Shown: piece by piece, positions 33,347 through 42,428 of the stretch | Layout of the letters: each line of letters opens with the position of its first letter | How positions within the stretch are numbered: the stretch's first letter is position 1 | Source of the DNA: UBA4735 sp035935465 | GTDB taxonomy: Bacteria > Chloroflexota > Limnocylindria > P2-11E | Length of the DNA stretch: 64,000 nucleotides | Direction of reading: 5' to 3' | NCBI GenBank assembly: GCA_035935465.1 | Contig: DASYXA010000062.1 | Span: 1 to 64,000 of the forward strand | Made by a program: the position numbers and the translations under genes | The notes under the pieces: generated by a model | Database searches by the model: none | Seen by the model: only the letters and a program-made list of their open reading frames with translations | Told to the model about the DNA's origin: nothing

Positions 33347-33733
33347 TCAAGCGCGCGCGAGCCGGAGGATCCGGCGCAGCGTCGCGGGGTCGCCGGCCCA
33401 GTGCGCGGCCACGACCTCGTGCGACGACGCGCGCACGACGAAGCGGAGCGCTAACGCCGCGACGATCGCGTCATCGAGCGAGCCCGCGATCGGGACGAAG
33501 TCGGGCACGAGGTCGATCGGCATGGCGAGGTACAGGACGGCCAGACCGAGGACGATCTTCGCGCGCAGCGGTACCCGCGGATCGCGAAGGAGACCGGCGA
33601 ACAGGCGCGTGAGATTCGGAACGAGGAGCGCGAGCTCCTGCGCGAGCGTGCGGCGCCCGAGGAGCACCAGCGCGAGAACGAGCGCGAGCCACACGACCAC
33701 GAGGACCGCGACGATCGCGAGCGCGCGCTCCAC
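33347..33733 (-). CDS. DUF1232 (YkvA-type) small membrane protein
   Basis: A 128-residue protein with an N-terminal transmembrane segment (about 5-25) and the DUF1232 core LRAKIVLGLAVLYLAMPIDLVPDFVPIAGSLDDAIV (in part; about residues 58-92), whose PIDLVPDF..P..G..DD pattern is diagnostic. Function of the family is unknown. GTG start overlaps the stop of the upstream DUF885 gene by one base. Confidence 0.82.
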   Translation of the reverse strand: MERALAIVAVLVVVWLALVLALVLLGRRTLAQELALLVPNLTRLFAGLLRDPRVPLRAKIVLGLAVLYLAMPIDLVPDFVPIAGSLDDAIVAALALRFVVRASSHEVVAAHWAGDPATLRRILRLARA

Positions 33734-35358
33734 TAGATCGCGAGCGCGCGCTCCGCGAGGCTCGTCGGCATCGCGCCGCTTGCGGTGAGCGTGTCGTGGA
33801 ACTCGCGCAGCGCCGCGACATCGCTCCGCCCCTTGCGCGCGAGCCAGCGCGTGCGGACGTCGACGATCTCGAGCATGCCGGTGAGATACGCCGAGGCCTG
33901 CGTCGGCCACGAGCAGTAGCGCCCGACCTCGGCCTTCGCGTTCGGCTCGGTGAGGTTGCCCTTCTCGACCATGAACGTCACGGCCTCGTCGAACGACATC
34001 TCGCCGAGGTGGAGGCTGGTATCGACGATGACCCGGGCCGCGCGGAAGATCGTGGCCTCGTACTGATAGAGGAGGTGCTTCGGGTCGGCGAAGAAGCCCT
34101 GCTCGCGCATCACGCGCTCCGCGTAGAGCGCCCAGCCTTCCGAGAAGTACGGCGTGTTGAACACCTGCCGCAGCTTCGAGGGGTTGAAGTGCGCCATGAC
34201 CAGGTGCCAGTGATGCCCGGGATAGGCCTCGTGCACCGCGGTCGTCGGGATCCCGGCGCTGCAGTTGCCCTCGAGGCGTCGTTGGATCTCCTCGGCCGGC
34301 GTGTTGTCGGGCGGGTACGGCACGAAGAAGTGTCCGGCCAGCGAGTCGCTGAACGCGGGCGGTCGGTTGTACGACGCGACCGCGAGGATCGGCCGCTGGA
34401 ACGGCGGCGAGGGCTCGACCGTGCACCGTTCGCCCGGCGGCAAGGTCACGAGGCCGGTGTCACGGAGGAACGAGCGGGCCCGCTCCGTCCACTCCGCGTA
34501 CTCGGCGCGCATGCCGTCCGGGGTCGGCGCGTGGATCTTGTTCAGGGTGTCGAGCAGCCCGACCCAATCCTCGTGGCCCGAGATCTCCTTCGCGATGCGG
34601 CGCGCCTCGGCCGCGAGGAGGTCGTACTGCTCGCGCCCGCGCTCGCGGAGCGCACGCGCGTCGTACGGAAGGAGCTCCTTCTCCCTGAGCAGCGCCGAGT
34701 ACGTCGCCTCGCCCACGGCGTAGTCGCCGGCCGCCTTCTCCCGCTTCTGCTGGAGGAACGCGCCGAACGCGTCGAACGCGTCGGCGGCCACGGCGCCTGC
34801 GGCCGCGAGCCGCTCGCGCGCGGACGGATCCGTGACCTCCTGCGGGACGAGCTCGCGCGCGTACGTCGCCGCGGCACGGGCCTGGCCGATCGCGCGATCA
34901 ACGTAGATCTTGGGGACGATCGTGAAGTCCAGGTTGTCCATGCCCTGACGCAGGGCCCGCGGCACCTCCGCGAGGCGCGCCCCCGCCGCTTCGGCGAGGT
35001 CCGCCTCCGGACGCAGGCGATGCAGGAACAGGGAGAACACGCCCTGGAGGCCCGGATTCAGATAGGTGGCCGGCTGCTTCTGCCACGTGCGGAGCGGTGC
35101 TGTGAGCTCGCGCCCGCGGAGGATCGCGCTCGCGAAGTCGCGGTCGATCCGCTCCGCCGCGCTGAGCGAGTCGTCCGGCAGCGCCCGGAACCGCGCGAGC
35201 CACGCGCTCGACCGCTCCTCGTGCCGCCGGAACGCGTCGGCCGACAGGTCGTCGAGCCGCTCGTCGTATGCGGTGAGGCCGAGGCTGCTCGCCTGGACCG
35301 GAGACTCGGCGAACTCCTCGTTCAGGAACGTCCCGACCGCCTCGGTGAACGACGACAT
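33733..35358 (-). CDS. DUF885 family protein, predicted metallopeptidase-like
   Basis: A 541-residue protein of the DUF885 family. The metal-site-like motif is HEAYPGHHWH (about residues 382-391), with a downstream Glu in FSEGWALYAERV; this HE-x-x-PGH-H pattern resembles gluzincin-type peptidases, and no experimental activity is evident. No signal peptide. I chose ATG 35358 (MSSFTEAVG), preceded by GGGGAGG, over the frame open to 35448. It lies between ku/DUF1232 and the divergent ligD gene; a repair role is only suggested by position. Confidence 0.85.
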   Translation of the reverse strand: MSSFTEAVGTFLNEEFAESPVQASSLGLTAYDERLDDLSADAFRRHEERSSAWLARFRALPDDSLSAAERIDRDFASAILRGRELTAPLRTWQKQPATYLNPGLQGVFSLFLHRLRPEADLAEAAGARLAEVPRALRQGMDNLDFTIVPKIYVDRAIGQARAAATYARELVPQEVTDPSARERLAAAGAVAADAFDAFGAFLQQKREKAAGDYAVGEATYSALLREKELLPYDARALRERGREQYDLLAAEARRIAKEISGHEDWVGLLDTLNKIHAPTPDGMRAEYAEWTERARSFLRDTGLVTLPPGERCTVEPSPPFQRPILAVASYNRPPAFSDSLAGHFFVPYPPDNTPAEEIQRRLEGNCSAGIPTTAVHEAYPGHHWHLVMAHFNPSKLRQVFNTPYFSEGWALYAERVMREQGFFADPKHLLYQYEATIFRAARVIVDTSLHLGEMSFDEAVTFMVEKGNLTEPNAKAEVGRYCSWPTQASAYLTGMLEIVDVRTRWLARKGRSDVAALREFHDTLTASGAMPTSLAERALAI

Positions 35359-35371
35359 GCGCGCCTCCCCT

Positions 35372-35377
35372 GACAAT
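35372..35377 (+). promoter_or_regulatory. Candidate -10 (GACAAT, extended TG) for ligD
   Basis: GACAAT preceded by T ends 9 nt before GTG 35387 in a 28-bp divergent gap with DUF885; no ribosome site fits between, so transcription is probably leaderless. Confidence 0.4.
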
Positions 35378-35386
35378 GCGTAGGCC

Positions 35387-37858
35387 GTGAGTCTGACCGA
35401 ATACCAGAAGAAGCGTGATTTCCGGAAGACGCCCGAGCCGAAGGGCACCCTTCAGCCGGCGCCGGCAACGCTCCGCTACGTGGTGCACCGGCACCACGCG
35501 ACGCGGCTGCACTGGGACGTGCGCCTCGAGATGCGCGGCGTGCTGGCGTCGTTCGCGGTGCCGCAGGGCCCGCCCCTCGTGCCGGGCAAGCGCCGGCTCG
35601 CGGTCCACACCGAGGACCATCCGATCGAGTACCTCACCTTCCACGGCGTCATCCCGGATGGCTATGGCGCGGGCACGATGACGATCTGGGATGAGGGAAC
35701 GTACGAGCTGCTGCTCGAGAAGCCGTCGAAGAGTGACAGGGGCGGCGAGTACAAGATCCGGTTCCACGGGACGCGCCTGACCGGCGAATACGTGATCGTG
35801 CAGACCACCGCCCACGAGGGCCGCGACTGGCTGATGATCATGCACGGCGCCGTGCCAAAGGACGACCCGCTCGCGCGCAAGATCGAGCCGATGCTCGCGA
35901 TCACCGCCGACGAGCCGTTCGACTCGCCGCAGTTCACCTACGAGGCGAAGTGGGACGGCGTGCGCACGCTCGCGTTCGTCGACGGGGGCGAGGTGCGGCT
36001 CCAGACCCGCAATCTCCTCGATTGCACGAAGCAGTATCCCGAAGCGCACGCCGCGGCCGAGGCGCTCACCGGCGGCTACCAGGCGATCCTCGACGGCGAG
36101 GTCGTCGCGTTCGACGCCGACGGGGTGCCCTCGTTCCAGCGGCTGCAGCCGCGGATGCACCTGCGTGACGAGGGCGCGGTGAGCCGGCTGCGCAAGAGCG
36201 TGCCCGTCGTCTACGAGGTGTTCGATCTCCTCTATCTCGACGGCGAGGACCTCACCCGCCGGCCGCTGCGCGAACGCCGGCGGAAGCTCGAGGCCGCGCT
36301 CGAGCCGATGGGCGCGATCCGGCTGTCCGAAGGGTTCCCCGGGAACGGGAAGGCCCTGTTCAAGGCGGTGCAGGAGCGGGGGCTCGAGGGGATCGTCGCG
36401 AAGCGGCTCGACGCCCCGTACGTGTCCGGCCGCTCGGCGGCGTGGGTGAAGGTCAAGGCGTTCAAGACCATGGACTGCGTCATCGGCGGCTGGACCGAGG
36501 GGCAAGGTGGCCGGCACGGCACCCTCGGCGCGCTCGTCGTCGGCATCTACACGGACGATGCGCTCGTGCCGGTCGGGCACGTCGGCAGCGGCTTCGACGA
36601 CCGCACGCTGCGCGACCTCCTCAAGACGCTGAAGGAGCACCAGTCGCCGACGTCGCCGTTCGCGGTCGCGCCGAAGGTCAACCAGCCGGCGACCTGGTGT
36701 TTCCCGGATCTGGTGTGCGAGGTCCGCTACGCCGAGATCACCCGCGACGGGACGGTCCGCCACCCGACGTACCTCGGGCTCCGGCTGGACGTGGATCCGA
36801 GGGACTGCACCGGCCTCGAGACCGCCGCGACGGCGAAGGAGGCGCAGCGCAAAGCGGAGCGGGCCGCGCGCAGCGACGGGCCGGCGGTCGCGGTGTCGAA
36901 GGAGCGCACGCCGGCGGTCATCGAGGTCGACGGCCGGCAGATCAAGCTCACGAATCTCGAGAAGGTGCTGTTCCCCGAGGACGGCTACACGAAGGCCGAC
37001 CTCATCCGGTACTACACCGAGGTCTCGCCGTTCCTCATCCCGGTCATTCGCGACCGGCCGCTCACGCTCAAGCCGTTCCCCGACGGCATCAGCGGCCCGA
37101 GCTTCTACCAGAAGGACAAGCCGGGCTTCACGCCGAGGTGGATCAAGAGCTGGACCGACACCGCCGCCGATCGTGCGGGCGGGATCGACTACGTGCTCGG
37201 GAACGACCTCGCCACCCTCATCTGGATGGCGAACTACACGGCGATCGAGATCCACCCGTGGCTGTCGCGTATCGACAAGCCCGACGCCCCCGACTTCGCG
37301 ATGATCGACCTCGATCCCGCAACGGGTGCCACGTGGTCCGACGTGAAGGAAGCCGCGCTGCTCGTGCGCGACCTGTTGCACGGGCTCGATCTCGAGGGGT
37401 TCCCGAAGACCACGGGCTCGCGCGGGATCCACGTGCTCGTGCCGATCGCGCGCCGGTACTCGTTCGACGAGTCGCGCGGCTTCGTCGAGCGGGTCGGAAA
37501 GGCGGCTCGCGAGCGGGCGCCCACGCTCATCACGCTGACCTTCGCGAAGAAGGAGCGGCGGGGCATCTACGTGGACTACCTGCAGAACGTCCGCGGCAAG
37601 ACGACCGCCGGCCCGTACAGCGTCCGGCCGATCCGCCGCGCGCCGGTGAGCGCGCCGCTCCGTTGGGACGAGATCGCCGGGCTCGGCCGGCCGGACGCGT
37701 TCACGATCGCCAACCTGCCCGATCGGCTCGCGTCGGTGGGTGACCTGCTCGCGCCCGCGCTCGAGCTGCCGCAGAAGCTGCCGAAGACCGTGTTCCCGAC
37801 CGGCAGAGCGAAGAACGCGTCCGGGAGTGGGAGGGGCGCGGCCCCTGCCAGGAAATGA
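35387..37858 (+). CDS. ligD: Multifunctional DNA ligase D (phosphoesterase-ligase-polymerase)
   Basis: An 823-residue NHEJ enzyme in PE-LIG-POL order. Residues 1-155: 3'-phosphoesterase with VHRHHATRLHWDVRLE and HTEDHPIEYLTFHG. Residues 165-470: ATP-dependent ligase with the nucleotidyl Lys in FTYEAKWDGVRT, then GLEGIVAKRLDAPY. Residues 520-800: archaeo-eukaryotic primase-like polymerase with the catalytic acids in MIDLDPATG and a conserved GSRGIHVLVP. It processes ends, fills gaps and seals breaks with Ku. GTG start; the stop overlaps the next gene as ATGA. Confidence 0.96.
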   Translation: MSLTEYQKKRDFRKTPEPKGTLQPAPATLRYVVHRHHATRLHWDVRLEMRGVLASFAVPQGPPLVPGKRRLAVHTEDHPIEYLTFHGVIPDGYGAGTMTIWDEGTYELLLEKPSKSDRGGEYKIRFHGTRLTGEYVIVQTTAHEGRDWLMIMHGAVPKDDPLARKIEPMLAITADEPFDSPQFTYEAKWDGVRTLAFVDGGEVRLQTRNLLDCTKQYPEAHAAAEALTGGYQAILDGEVVAFDADGVPSFQRLQPRMHLRDEGAVSRLRKSVPVVYEVFDLLYLDGEDLTRRPLRERRRKLEAALEPMGAIRLSEGFPGNGKALFKAVQERGLEGIVAKRLDAPYVSGRSAAWVKVKAFKTMDCVIGGWTEGQGGRHGTLGALVVGIYTDDALVPVGHVGSGFDDRTLRDLLKTLKEHQSPTSPFAVAPKVNQPATWCFPDLVCEVRYAEITRDGTVRHPTYLGLRLDVDPRDCTGLETAATAKEAQRKAERAARSDGPAVAVSKERTPAVIEVDGRQIKLTNLEKVLFPEDGYTKADLIRYYTEVSPFLIPVIRDRPLTLKPFPDGISGPSFYQKDKPGFTPRWIKSWTDTAADRAGGIDYVLGNDLATLIWMANYTAIEIHPWLSRIDKPDAPDFAMIDLDPATGATWSDVKEAALLVRDLLHGLDLEGFPKTTGSRGIHVLVPIARRYSFDESRGFVERVGKAARERAPTLITLTFAKKERRGIYVDYLQNVRGKTTAGPYSVRPIRRAPVSAPLRWDEIAGLGRPDAFTIANLPDRLASVGDLLAPALELPQKLPKTVFPTGRAKNASGSGRGAAPARK

Positions 37859-38394
37859 CTTCGGCCGTCCTCGCTCCGGGATACGGCGGCACGGCCGAGC
37901 AGCCGCTCTTGAAACGGCTCGCGGCGCGACTCGAGGCGGATGGCGTCGCGACGTCGCGCATCACGTTCTCGACCAAGCGGCCCAGCCGCGGCTACGCGAC
38001 CGAGAAGCAGGAGCTGCGCGCCGCGCGCGACGCGCTCCTCGCGCGCAGCGGACCGCCGGTCGCGCTCGTCGGGCGTTCATTCGGCGGCCGGATGTGCGCG
38101 TTCCTCGCGGCCGAGGAGCCGCCCGACGCGCTCGTCATCCTCGGCCACCCGATCTCGCCGCCCGATCGTCCGCGCCCCGCCGACGAGGCCGCGCTGCTTG
38201 GGATCACGTGCCCGACCTTGGTGGTCCAAGGCGATCGAGACGAGCTCGGTCCCCTCGGGGTGCTCGAGCGGATCGCGGGGCAGAACCCGCGGATCGACCT
38301 CGTCGTTCTGCGTGGCGCCGGTCACGAGTACGGCTCGCACGAGGGCGAGGCGATCCGATCGGCAGCGCGCTGGCTGGTGAGCGTCCTCCGCTAG
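37855..38394 (+). CDS. Small alpha/beta hydrolase (dienelactone hydrolase/KANL3-Tex30-like)
   Basis: A 179-residue alpha/beta hydrolase. The oxyanion strand is LAPGYGGTAEQP, the nucleophile elbow GRSFGGRM (Ser about residue 75), acid in VVQGDRDELG and catalytic His in GAGHEYGSH. The compact size without a lid fits the Tex30/KANL3-like group. ATGA overlap with ligD puts it in the same transcript; the substrate is unknown. Confidence 0.8.
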   Translation: MTSAVLAPGYGGTAEQPLLKRLAARLEADGVATSRITFSTKRPSRGYATEKQELRAARDALLARSGPPVALVGRSFGGRMCAFLAAEEPPDALVILGHPISPPDRPRPADEAALLGITCPTLVVQGDRDELGPLGVLERIAGQNPRIDLVVLRGAGHEYGSHEGEAIRSAARWLVSVLR

Positions 38395-38462
38395 GCCTCT
38401 GCGGCGCGTTCACGAACGCTCCACATCCGGCGTCCAGGGTGGACCTCGCATCAGGAGATGCC

Positions 38463-38470
38463 AAAAGGAG
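38463..38470 (+). promoter_or_regulatory. Shine-Dalgarno (AAAAGGAG) deciding the start at 38479
   Basis: AAAAGGAG lies 8 nt before ATG 38479, and just downstream of an in-frame ATG at 38458, so the later ATG is preferred. Confidence 0.7.
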
Positions 38471-38478
38471 TCACGCGG

Positions 38479-38868
38479 ATGAGAGCCCTGCTCGCAGCGA
38501 TCCTCATCGTCGTCCTGGGCGGCGCGATCGCCGCCGGCGCGTACGAGGCCGGCCTCGCCCAGAGCGCCCAGCAGATCGTCGTTCCCGCGACCGTCCCCCT
38601 GTCCGGCGGCGCGCCGGTCGTGGCGTACTACGGCCACCCGTACGGCTGGGGCTTCGGGTTCTTTCCGTTCGGGTTCCTGTTCCCGATCGTCGGCCTGTTC
38701 CTGTTCTTCGGGCTGATGCGCGCGCTCATCGGCGGCGGGCGCGCCTCCTGGCACCACGGCTGGCACGACGGCCAGTCCGGCGTGCCGAGCCGGTTCGACG
38801 AATGGCACAAGCGCTCCCACGGCGAAACGACGGGCGTGTCCGACCGGCCCGCGCCGCCACCTCAGTAG
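38479..38868 (+). CDS. Small membrane protein upstream of a two-component system
   Basis: A 129-residue protein, not recognised as a family. An N-terminal hydrophobic segment (about 2-21) could be a signal or anchor; a Gly/Phe/Tyr-rich stretch (GHPYGWGFGFFPFGFLF) leads into a second helix (about 66-86). The C-terminus is His/Trp-rich (SWHHGWHDGQS, EWHKRSHGE), which could bind metal. It ends 10 bp before the response regulator and its stop codon overlaps that gene's -10. A role as sensor accessory is possible but only by position. Confidence 0.65.
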   Translation: MRALLAAILIVVLGGAIAAGAYEAGLAQSAQQIVVPATVPLSGGAPVVAYYGHPYGWGFGFFPFGFLFPIVGLFLFFGLMRALIGGGRASWHHGWHDGQSGVPSRFDEWHKRSHGETTGVSDRPAPPPQ

Positions 38869-38871
38869 CAT
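38866..38871 (+). promoter_or_regulatory. Candidate -10 (TAGCAT) for the response regulator
   Basis: Begins with the stop codon of the previous gene and ends 7 nt before ATG 38879; leaderless spacing. Confidence 0.45.
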
Positions 38872-38878
38872 CGGCGGG

Positions 38879-39565
38879 ATGAAGACGATCCTCGTCGTCG
38901 ATGACGAACCGAAGATCGTCGAGCTGGCCCGCGACTATCTCGAGCATGCCGGCTTCGCGGTGGTGAGCGCCTCCGATGGATCGGAGGCGCTCGCGCGCGC
39001 CCGGATGGCCGCCCCCGACCTCATCGTCCTCGATCTCGGCCTGCCCACGCTCGACGGTCTCGACGTCGCCCGCGCGCTCCGGCGCGACTCGAACGTGCCG
39101 ATCGTCATCCTGAGCGGGCGGTCCGACGAGAGCGACAAGCTCGTCGGCCTCGAGCTCGGCGCGGACGACTACGTCACCAAGCCGTTCAGCCCGAAGGAGC
39201 TCGTCGCGCGCGTGCGCGCAGTGCTGCGGCGCATCGAGCGGCCGGCCCCGGCGTCGGATCTCATCCGCGCCTCGGACGTGACGCTCGACCTGCCGCGGAT
39301 GCGCGTGCGCGCCGGAGAGCGCGACGTCGACCTCACCGCCACCGAGTTCCAGCTGCTCGCCGCCCTCGCGCGCGAGCCCGGCCGCGTGTTCACGCGGTCG
39401 CAGCTGCTCGACGCTGTGCACGGTGTCGCGTTCGAGTCGTACGAGCGGGCCATCGACGCGCACGTGAAGAACATCCGTCGCAAGCTCGAGTCGGATCCCC
39501 GCGAGCCGCGCTACCTCCAGACCGTGCACGGAGTCGGGTACCGGTTCCGGGACGATGACCGGTGA
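38879..39565 (+). CDS. OmpR/PhoB-family response regulator
   Basis: A 228-residue transcription factor. The receiver (1-118) has the acidic pair VDDEP, phospho-Asp in IVLDLGLP (about residue 52), Ser in ILSGR and Lys in YVTKPF. The winged-helix domain (about 128-226) has LTATEFQLLAALAREPG and VHGVGYRF. It should be phosphorylated by the histidine kinase that follows with a GTGA overlap. Targets are unknown; the small membrane protein upstream is a candidate member of the same system. Confidence 0.93.
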   Translation: MKTILVVDDEPKIVELARDYLEHAGFAVVSASDGSEALARARMAAPDLIVLDLGLPTLDGLDVARALRRDSNVPIVILSGRSDESDKLVGLELGADDYVTKPFSPKELVARVRAVLRRIERPAPASDLIRASDVTLDLPRMRVRAGERDVDLTATEFQLLAALAREPGRVFTRSQLLDAVHGVAFESYERAIDAHVKNIRRKLESDPREPRYLQTVHGVGYRFRDDDR

Positions 39566-40686
39566 GCCACGGCGGGTGGCGCGGGTACGAGACCCGGCCG
39601 GCGTGGTGGCCGGAGAGCGAGCCGTTCCCGCCGCCGCGCCTCCGGTCGTCGTACGCGATGCAGCGCCGGTTCTTCCGGCGGATGGCCTTGTTCTTCGCCG
39701 GCTTCATGGTCCTGGTCGTCACCGGCGCGTTCACGTTGTTCTGGGCCATCGCCGGCGCCCTCGGCTTCGTCCGACCGGACGGCCAGCCGGCGTTCTTCGC
39801 CGACCATCCGGGGCCATTCCAATTCGCCGTCATTCCGCTCGTGATCGTCGTCGCGATCGTGCTGCTCGGCCGGACGGTCCGAAGCGTCGCGCGGCCGGTG
39901 GGCGATCTGATCGAGGCCGCCGGCCGGGTCGAGGGCGGCAGCTACGACGTGCGGGTGCCCGAGCGCGGGCCGCGCGAGATGCGCTCGCTGGCCCACGCGT
40001 TCAACGCGATGGTCGCGCGGCTCGAGGCGAACGAGTCGCAGCGCAAGCAGCTCCTGGCCGACGTGACGCACGAGCTCCGCACGCCGCTCACGGTCCTGCA
40101 GGGGAACGTGGAGGCGATCCTCGACGGCGTGCATCCCGCCGACGGCGCGCACGTCGCGCCGCTGCTCGAGGAGACGAAGGTGCTGTCGCGGCTCATCGAC
40201 GACCTGCGGACGCTCTCGCTCGCCGAGAGCGGCGCGCTCGCGCTGCACCGCGAGCCCGTCGACGTCGCGGCGCTCGCGGGCGACGTCGTCGCGGCGTTCT
40301 CCGAGCAGGCCCGCCGGGCCAGCGTCGGCCTGGGCTCGTCCGCCGAGGCCGGCACGACCGCCGACGCGGACCCCGTCCGCGTGCGCGAGGTGCTCGTGAA
40401 CCTCGTGACGAACGCGCTGCGCTACACGCCCGACGGCGGTTACATCGCGATCGACGTGCGCCGGGCCGCCGGCGACGTCGAGGTGTCGGTCCGCGACACC
40501 GGATCGGGGATCGCCGCCGCCGCGGTCGGCGGCATCTTCGACCGGTTCAGCAAGTCGACCGACTCACCCGGCGCCGGCCTGGGCCTCGCGATCGCGAAGG
40601 GCCTCGTCGAGGCGCACGGCGGCACGATCCGCGCGGAGAGCGCGCCCGGTCAGGGCACCCGGATCGTGTTCACCCTCCCGGCCTAG
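39562..40686 (+). CDS. Two-component sensor histidine kinase
   Basis: A 374-residue membrane kinase. Two transmembrane helices (about 44-66 and 90-112) flank a very short extracytoplasmic loop (about 25 residues), so it probably senses within or near the membrane. HAMP follows (about 113-165), then the phospho-acceptor His in DVTHELRTPLT (about residue 174) and the ATPase domain with NLVTNALRYTP, DTGSGI and GLGLAIAKGLVEAHGG. GTG start overlaps the regulator. Its 3' end overlaps the aldehyde dehydrogenase stop by 4 bp (convergent). Confidence 0.93.
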   Translation: MSHGGWRGYETRPAWWPESEPFPPPRLRSSYAMQRRFFRRMALFFAGFMVLVVTGAFTLFWAIAGALGFVRPDGQPAFFADHPGPFQFAVIPLVIVVAIVLLGRTVRSVARPVGDLIEAAGRVEGGSYDVRVPERGPREMRSLAHAFNAMVARLEANESQRKQLLADVTHELRTPLTVLQGNVEAILDGVHPADGAHVAPLLEETKVLSRLIDDLRTLSLAESGALALHREPVDVAALAGDVVAAFSEQARRASVGLGSSAEAGTTADADPVRVREVLVNLVTNALRYTPDGGYIAIDVRRAAGDVEVSVRDTGSGIAAAAVGGIFDRFSKSTDSPGAGLGLAIAKGLVEAHGGTIRAESAPGQGTRIVFTLPA

Positions 40687-42182
40687 CCGGGCGAGCTCGC
40701 GTCGTCCATCTGCGCGCGCTGGAGCTTCCCGGAGTAATCGACGTAGATGGACTTCCACTCCGCGTACACGTCGAGCGCGGCGCGTCCGGCCTCGCGATGG
40801 CCGTTGCCGGTCGCCTTCGTCCCGCCGAACGGCAGCTGGATCTCCGCCCCGATCGTGCCCGCGTTCACGTACACCAGGCCGGTCTCCGCGTCGCGCATGA
40901 ACCGGAACGCGTTGTCGATGTTCCTCGTGTAGATCGAGCACGACAGGCCGTACTTCGTCGAGTTCACGACCCGGACGGCTTCGCCGATGTCCTTCACCTC
41001 GATCACCGCGGTCACCGGGCCGAAGATCTCCTCCTGCGCGACGCGCATGTTCGGCTTCACATCCACGAGCACCGTCGGCTCGTGGAAGAAGCCCTTGCCG
41101 AGGGCGCCGTCGGTGGGGATGCGGCCTCCGGCGGCCACCGTCGCGCCTTCCTTCTCCGCGATCGGGATGTAGCTGTGCACCTTCTGCTGGGCGTCGAGCG
41201 ACACGACCGGCCCGAGGTCGGTGCTCGCCTCGAGGCCGTGGCCCAGCTTCAGCTTCTTGGCCCGGCCCACGAGCCGGTCGATGAGCTCGTTCGCGACCGC
41301 GCGGTTCGCGATGACCCGCGATGCCGCGGTGCAGCGCTGCCCCGACGTGCCGAACGCCGACCAGACGATGCCCTCGAGCGCCAGGTCGAGGTCGGCGTCG
41401 TCCATGACGACGATCGCGTTCTTGCCGCCGAGCTCGGCGGATACGCGCTTCAGCTGCTTGCCGGCGATCTCGCTGATGTGCGCGCCGACGTCGCTCGATC
41501 CGGTGAACGAGATGAGGTCCACGCCGGGGTGGGTGACCAGGGCGTCGCCGAGCGCGCCTCCCGGACCGAGGACGAGGTTGAGCACGCCCTTCGGGAGGCC
41601 GGCCTGCTCGAGGATCTCGACGAGCCGCACCGCGAGCATCGGCGTGTACGACGCCGGCTTGAACACGATCGCGTTGCCGAGGACGAGGGCGGGCATGATC
41701 TTCCAGGTCGGGATCGCGAACGGGAAGTTCCAGGGCGTGATCGCCGCGACGACGCCGAGCGGCACCCGTGTCGACATCGCCCACTTGTTGGGGAGCTCAG
41801 CCGGCACGACGTCTCCGAACTGGCGACGGCCCTCGCCGGCGGTGTAGTAGGTCATGTCGATGCCCTCTTGTACGTCGCCGCGCGCCTCCGCGAGCACCTT
41901 GCCCATCTCGGAGGTCATCTCGCGGGCGAGCTGGTCCTTGCGCGCGAGCATGATCTCGCCGGCCCGGTAGAGGATCTCGCCGCGCTTCGGCGCCGGGTAC
42001 AGGCGCCACGACTCGAAGGCGCGCCGGGCGGCGTCGACCGCGCGATCGACGTCGGCCTTCGTCGACTTCGTCGCGGTCGCGAGGACCGCGCCGGTCGCGG
42101 GGTCGAGGTCCTCGAACGCGTCGCCGCTCGCCGAGTCGGTCCAGCGGCCGTCGATGTAGTTCTGCAGATGTGGCGTCGCCAT
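40683..42182 (-). CDS. NAD(P)-dependent aldehyde dehydrogenase
   Basis: A 499-residue ALDH superfamily enzyme. Catalytic Cys in TSGQRCTAASR (about residue 293), general-base Glu in SAELGGKNA (about 259), Asn in TPWNFPFAIP (about 158), and the Rossmann loop GFTGSS-like SFTGSSDVG. It oxidises an aldehyde to an acid; sequence suggests a semialdehyde dehydrogenase of the alpha-ketoglutarate-semialdehyde/succinate-semialdehyde type, but specificity is not certain. ATG 42182 is preceded by GGGGAGGA, which rules out the longer frame to 42233. Confidence 0.9.
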   Translation of the reverse strand: MATPHLQNYIDGRWTDSASGDAFEDLDPATGAVLATATKSTKADVDRAVDAARRAFESWRLYPAPKRGEILYRAGEIMLARKDQLAREMTSEMGKVLAEARGDVQEGIDMTYYTAGEGRRQFGDVVPAELPNKWAMSTRVPLGVVAAITPWNFPFAIPTWKIMPALVLGNAIVFKPASYTPMLAVRLVEILEQAGLPKGVLNLVLGPGGALGDALVTHPGVDLISFTGSSDVGAHISEIAGKQLKRVSAELGGKNAIVVMDDADLDLALEGIVWSAFGTSGQRCTAASRVIANRAVANELIDRLVGRAKKLKLGHGLEASTDLGPVVSLDAQQKVHSYIPIAEKEGATVAAGGRIPTDGALGKGFFHEPTVLVDVKPNMRVAQEEIFGPVTAVIEVKDIGEAVRVVNSTKYGLSCSIYTRNIDNAFRFMRDAETGLVYVNAGTIGAEIQLPFGGTKATGNGHREAGRAALDVYAEWKSIYVDYSGKLQRAQMDDASSPG

Positions 42183-42216
42183 GTGCGTCCTCCCCGTGGT
42201 CGCGCGCTGCGGATCC

Positions 42217-42333
42217 CTAGAACTGCGCTCCATAGAAGAGCCAGATCGTGAGGCCGCCGACGAAGATGATCCCGAGCACGATGAGCGCGAACGCGATGTT
42301 CGCCTGACGGTCGGGATCGCTGAAGCGGTTCAC
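42217..42333 (-). CDS. Tiny single-helix membrane protein (38 aa)
   Basis: GTG-started ORF with a polar start (NRFSDPDRQAN) and one transmembrane helix (about residues 13-34). It lies between tRNA-Ala and the aldehyde dehydrogenase gene, on the same strand. Length and composition are plausible for a small membrane protein; the family is unknown. Confidence 0.45.
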   Translation of the reverse strand: MNRFSDPDRQANIAFALIVLGIIFVGGLTIWLFYGAQF

Positions 42334-42355
42334 CGCGCAAGGCGCCCCGCGCCTG

Positions 42356-42428
42356 TGGAGCTGCGGGGATTCGAACCCCGGACCTCTTGAGTGCGATTCA
42401 AGCGCTCTACCAACTGAGCTACAGCCCC
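42356..42428 (-). tRNA. tRNA-Ala (CGC)
   Basis: 73-nt cloverleaf; acceptor GGGGCTG/CAGCTCC contains G3:U70, the alanine identity pair. Anticodon loop ATCGCAC gives CGC, reading GCG. Discriminator A; CCA not encoded. The stretch 42429-42605 upstream of it contains no gene that I can see, only a T-rich patch and a CTATTT that might be its -10. Confidence 0.94.

Noticed and set aside
34898..37432. Minus-strand open frame of 844 codons opposite ligD
   Set aside because: It is the complement of the well-supported LigD gene; the translation is Arg/Val/Glu-rich without motifs, typical of high-GC antisense frames.
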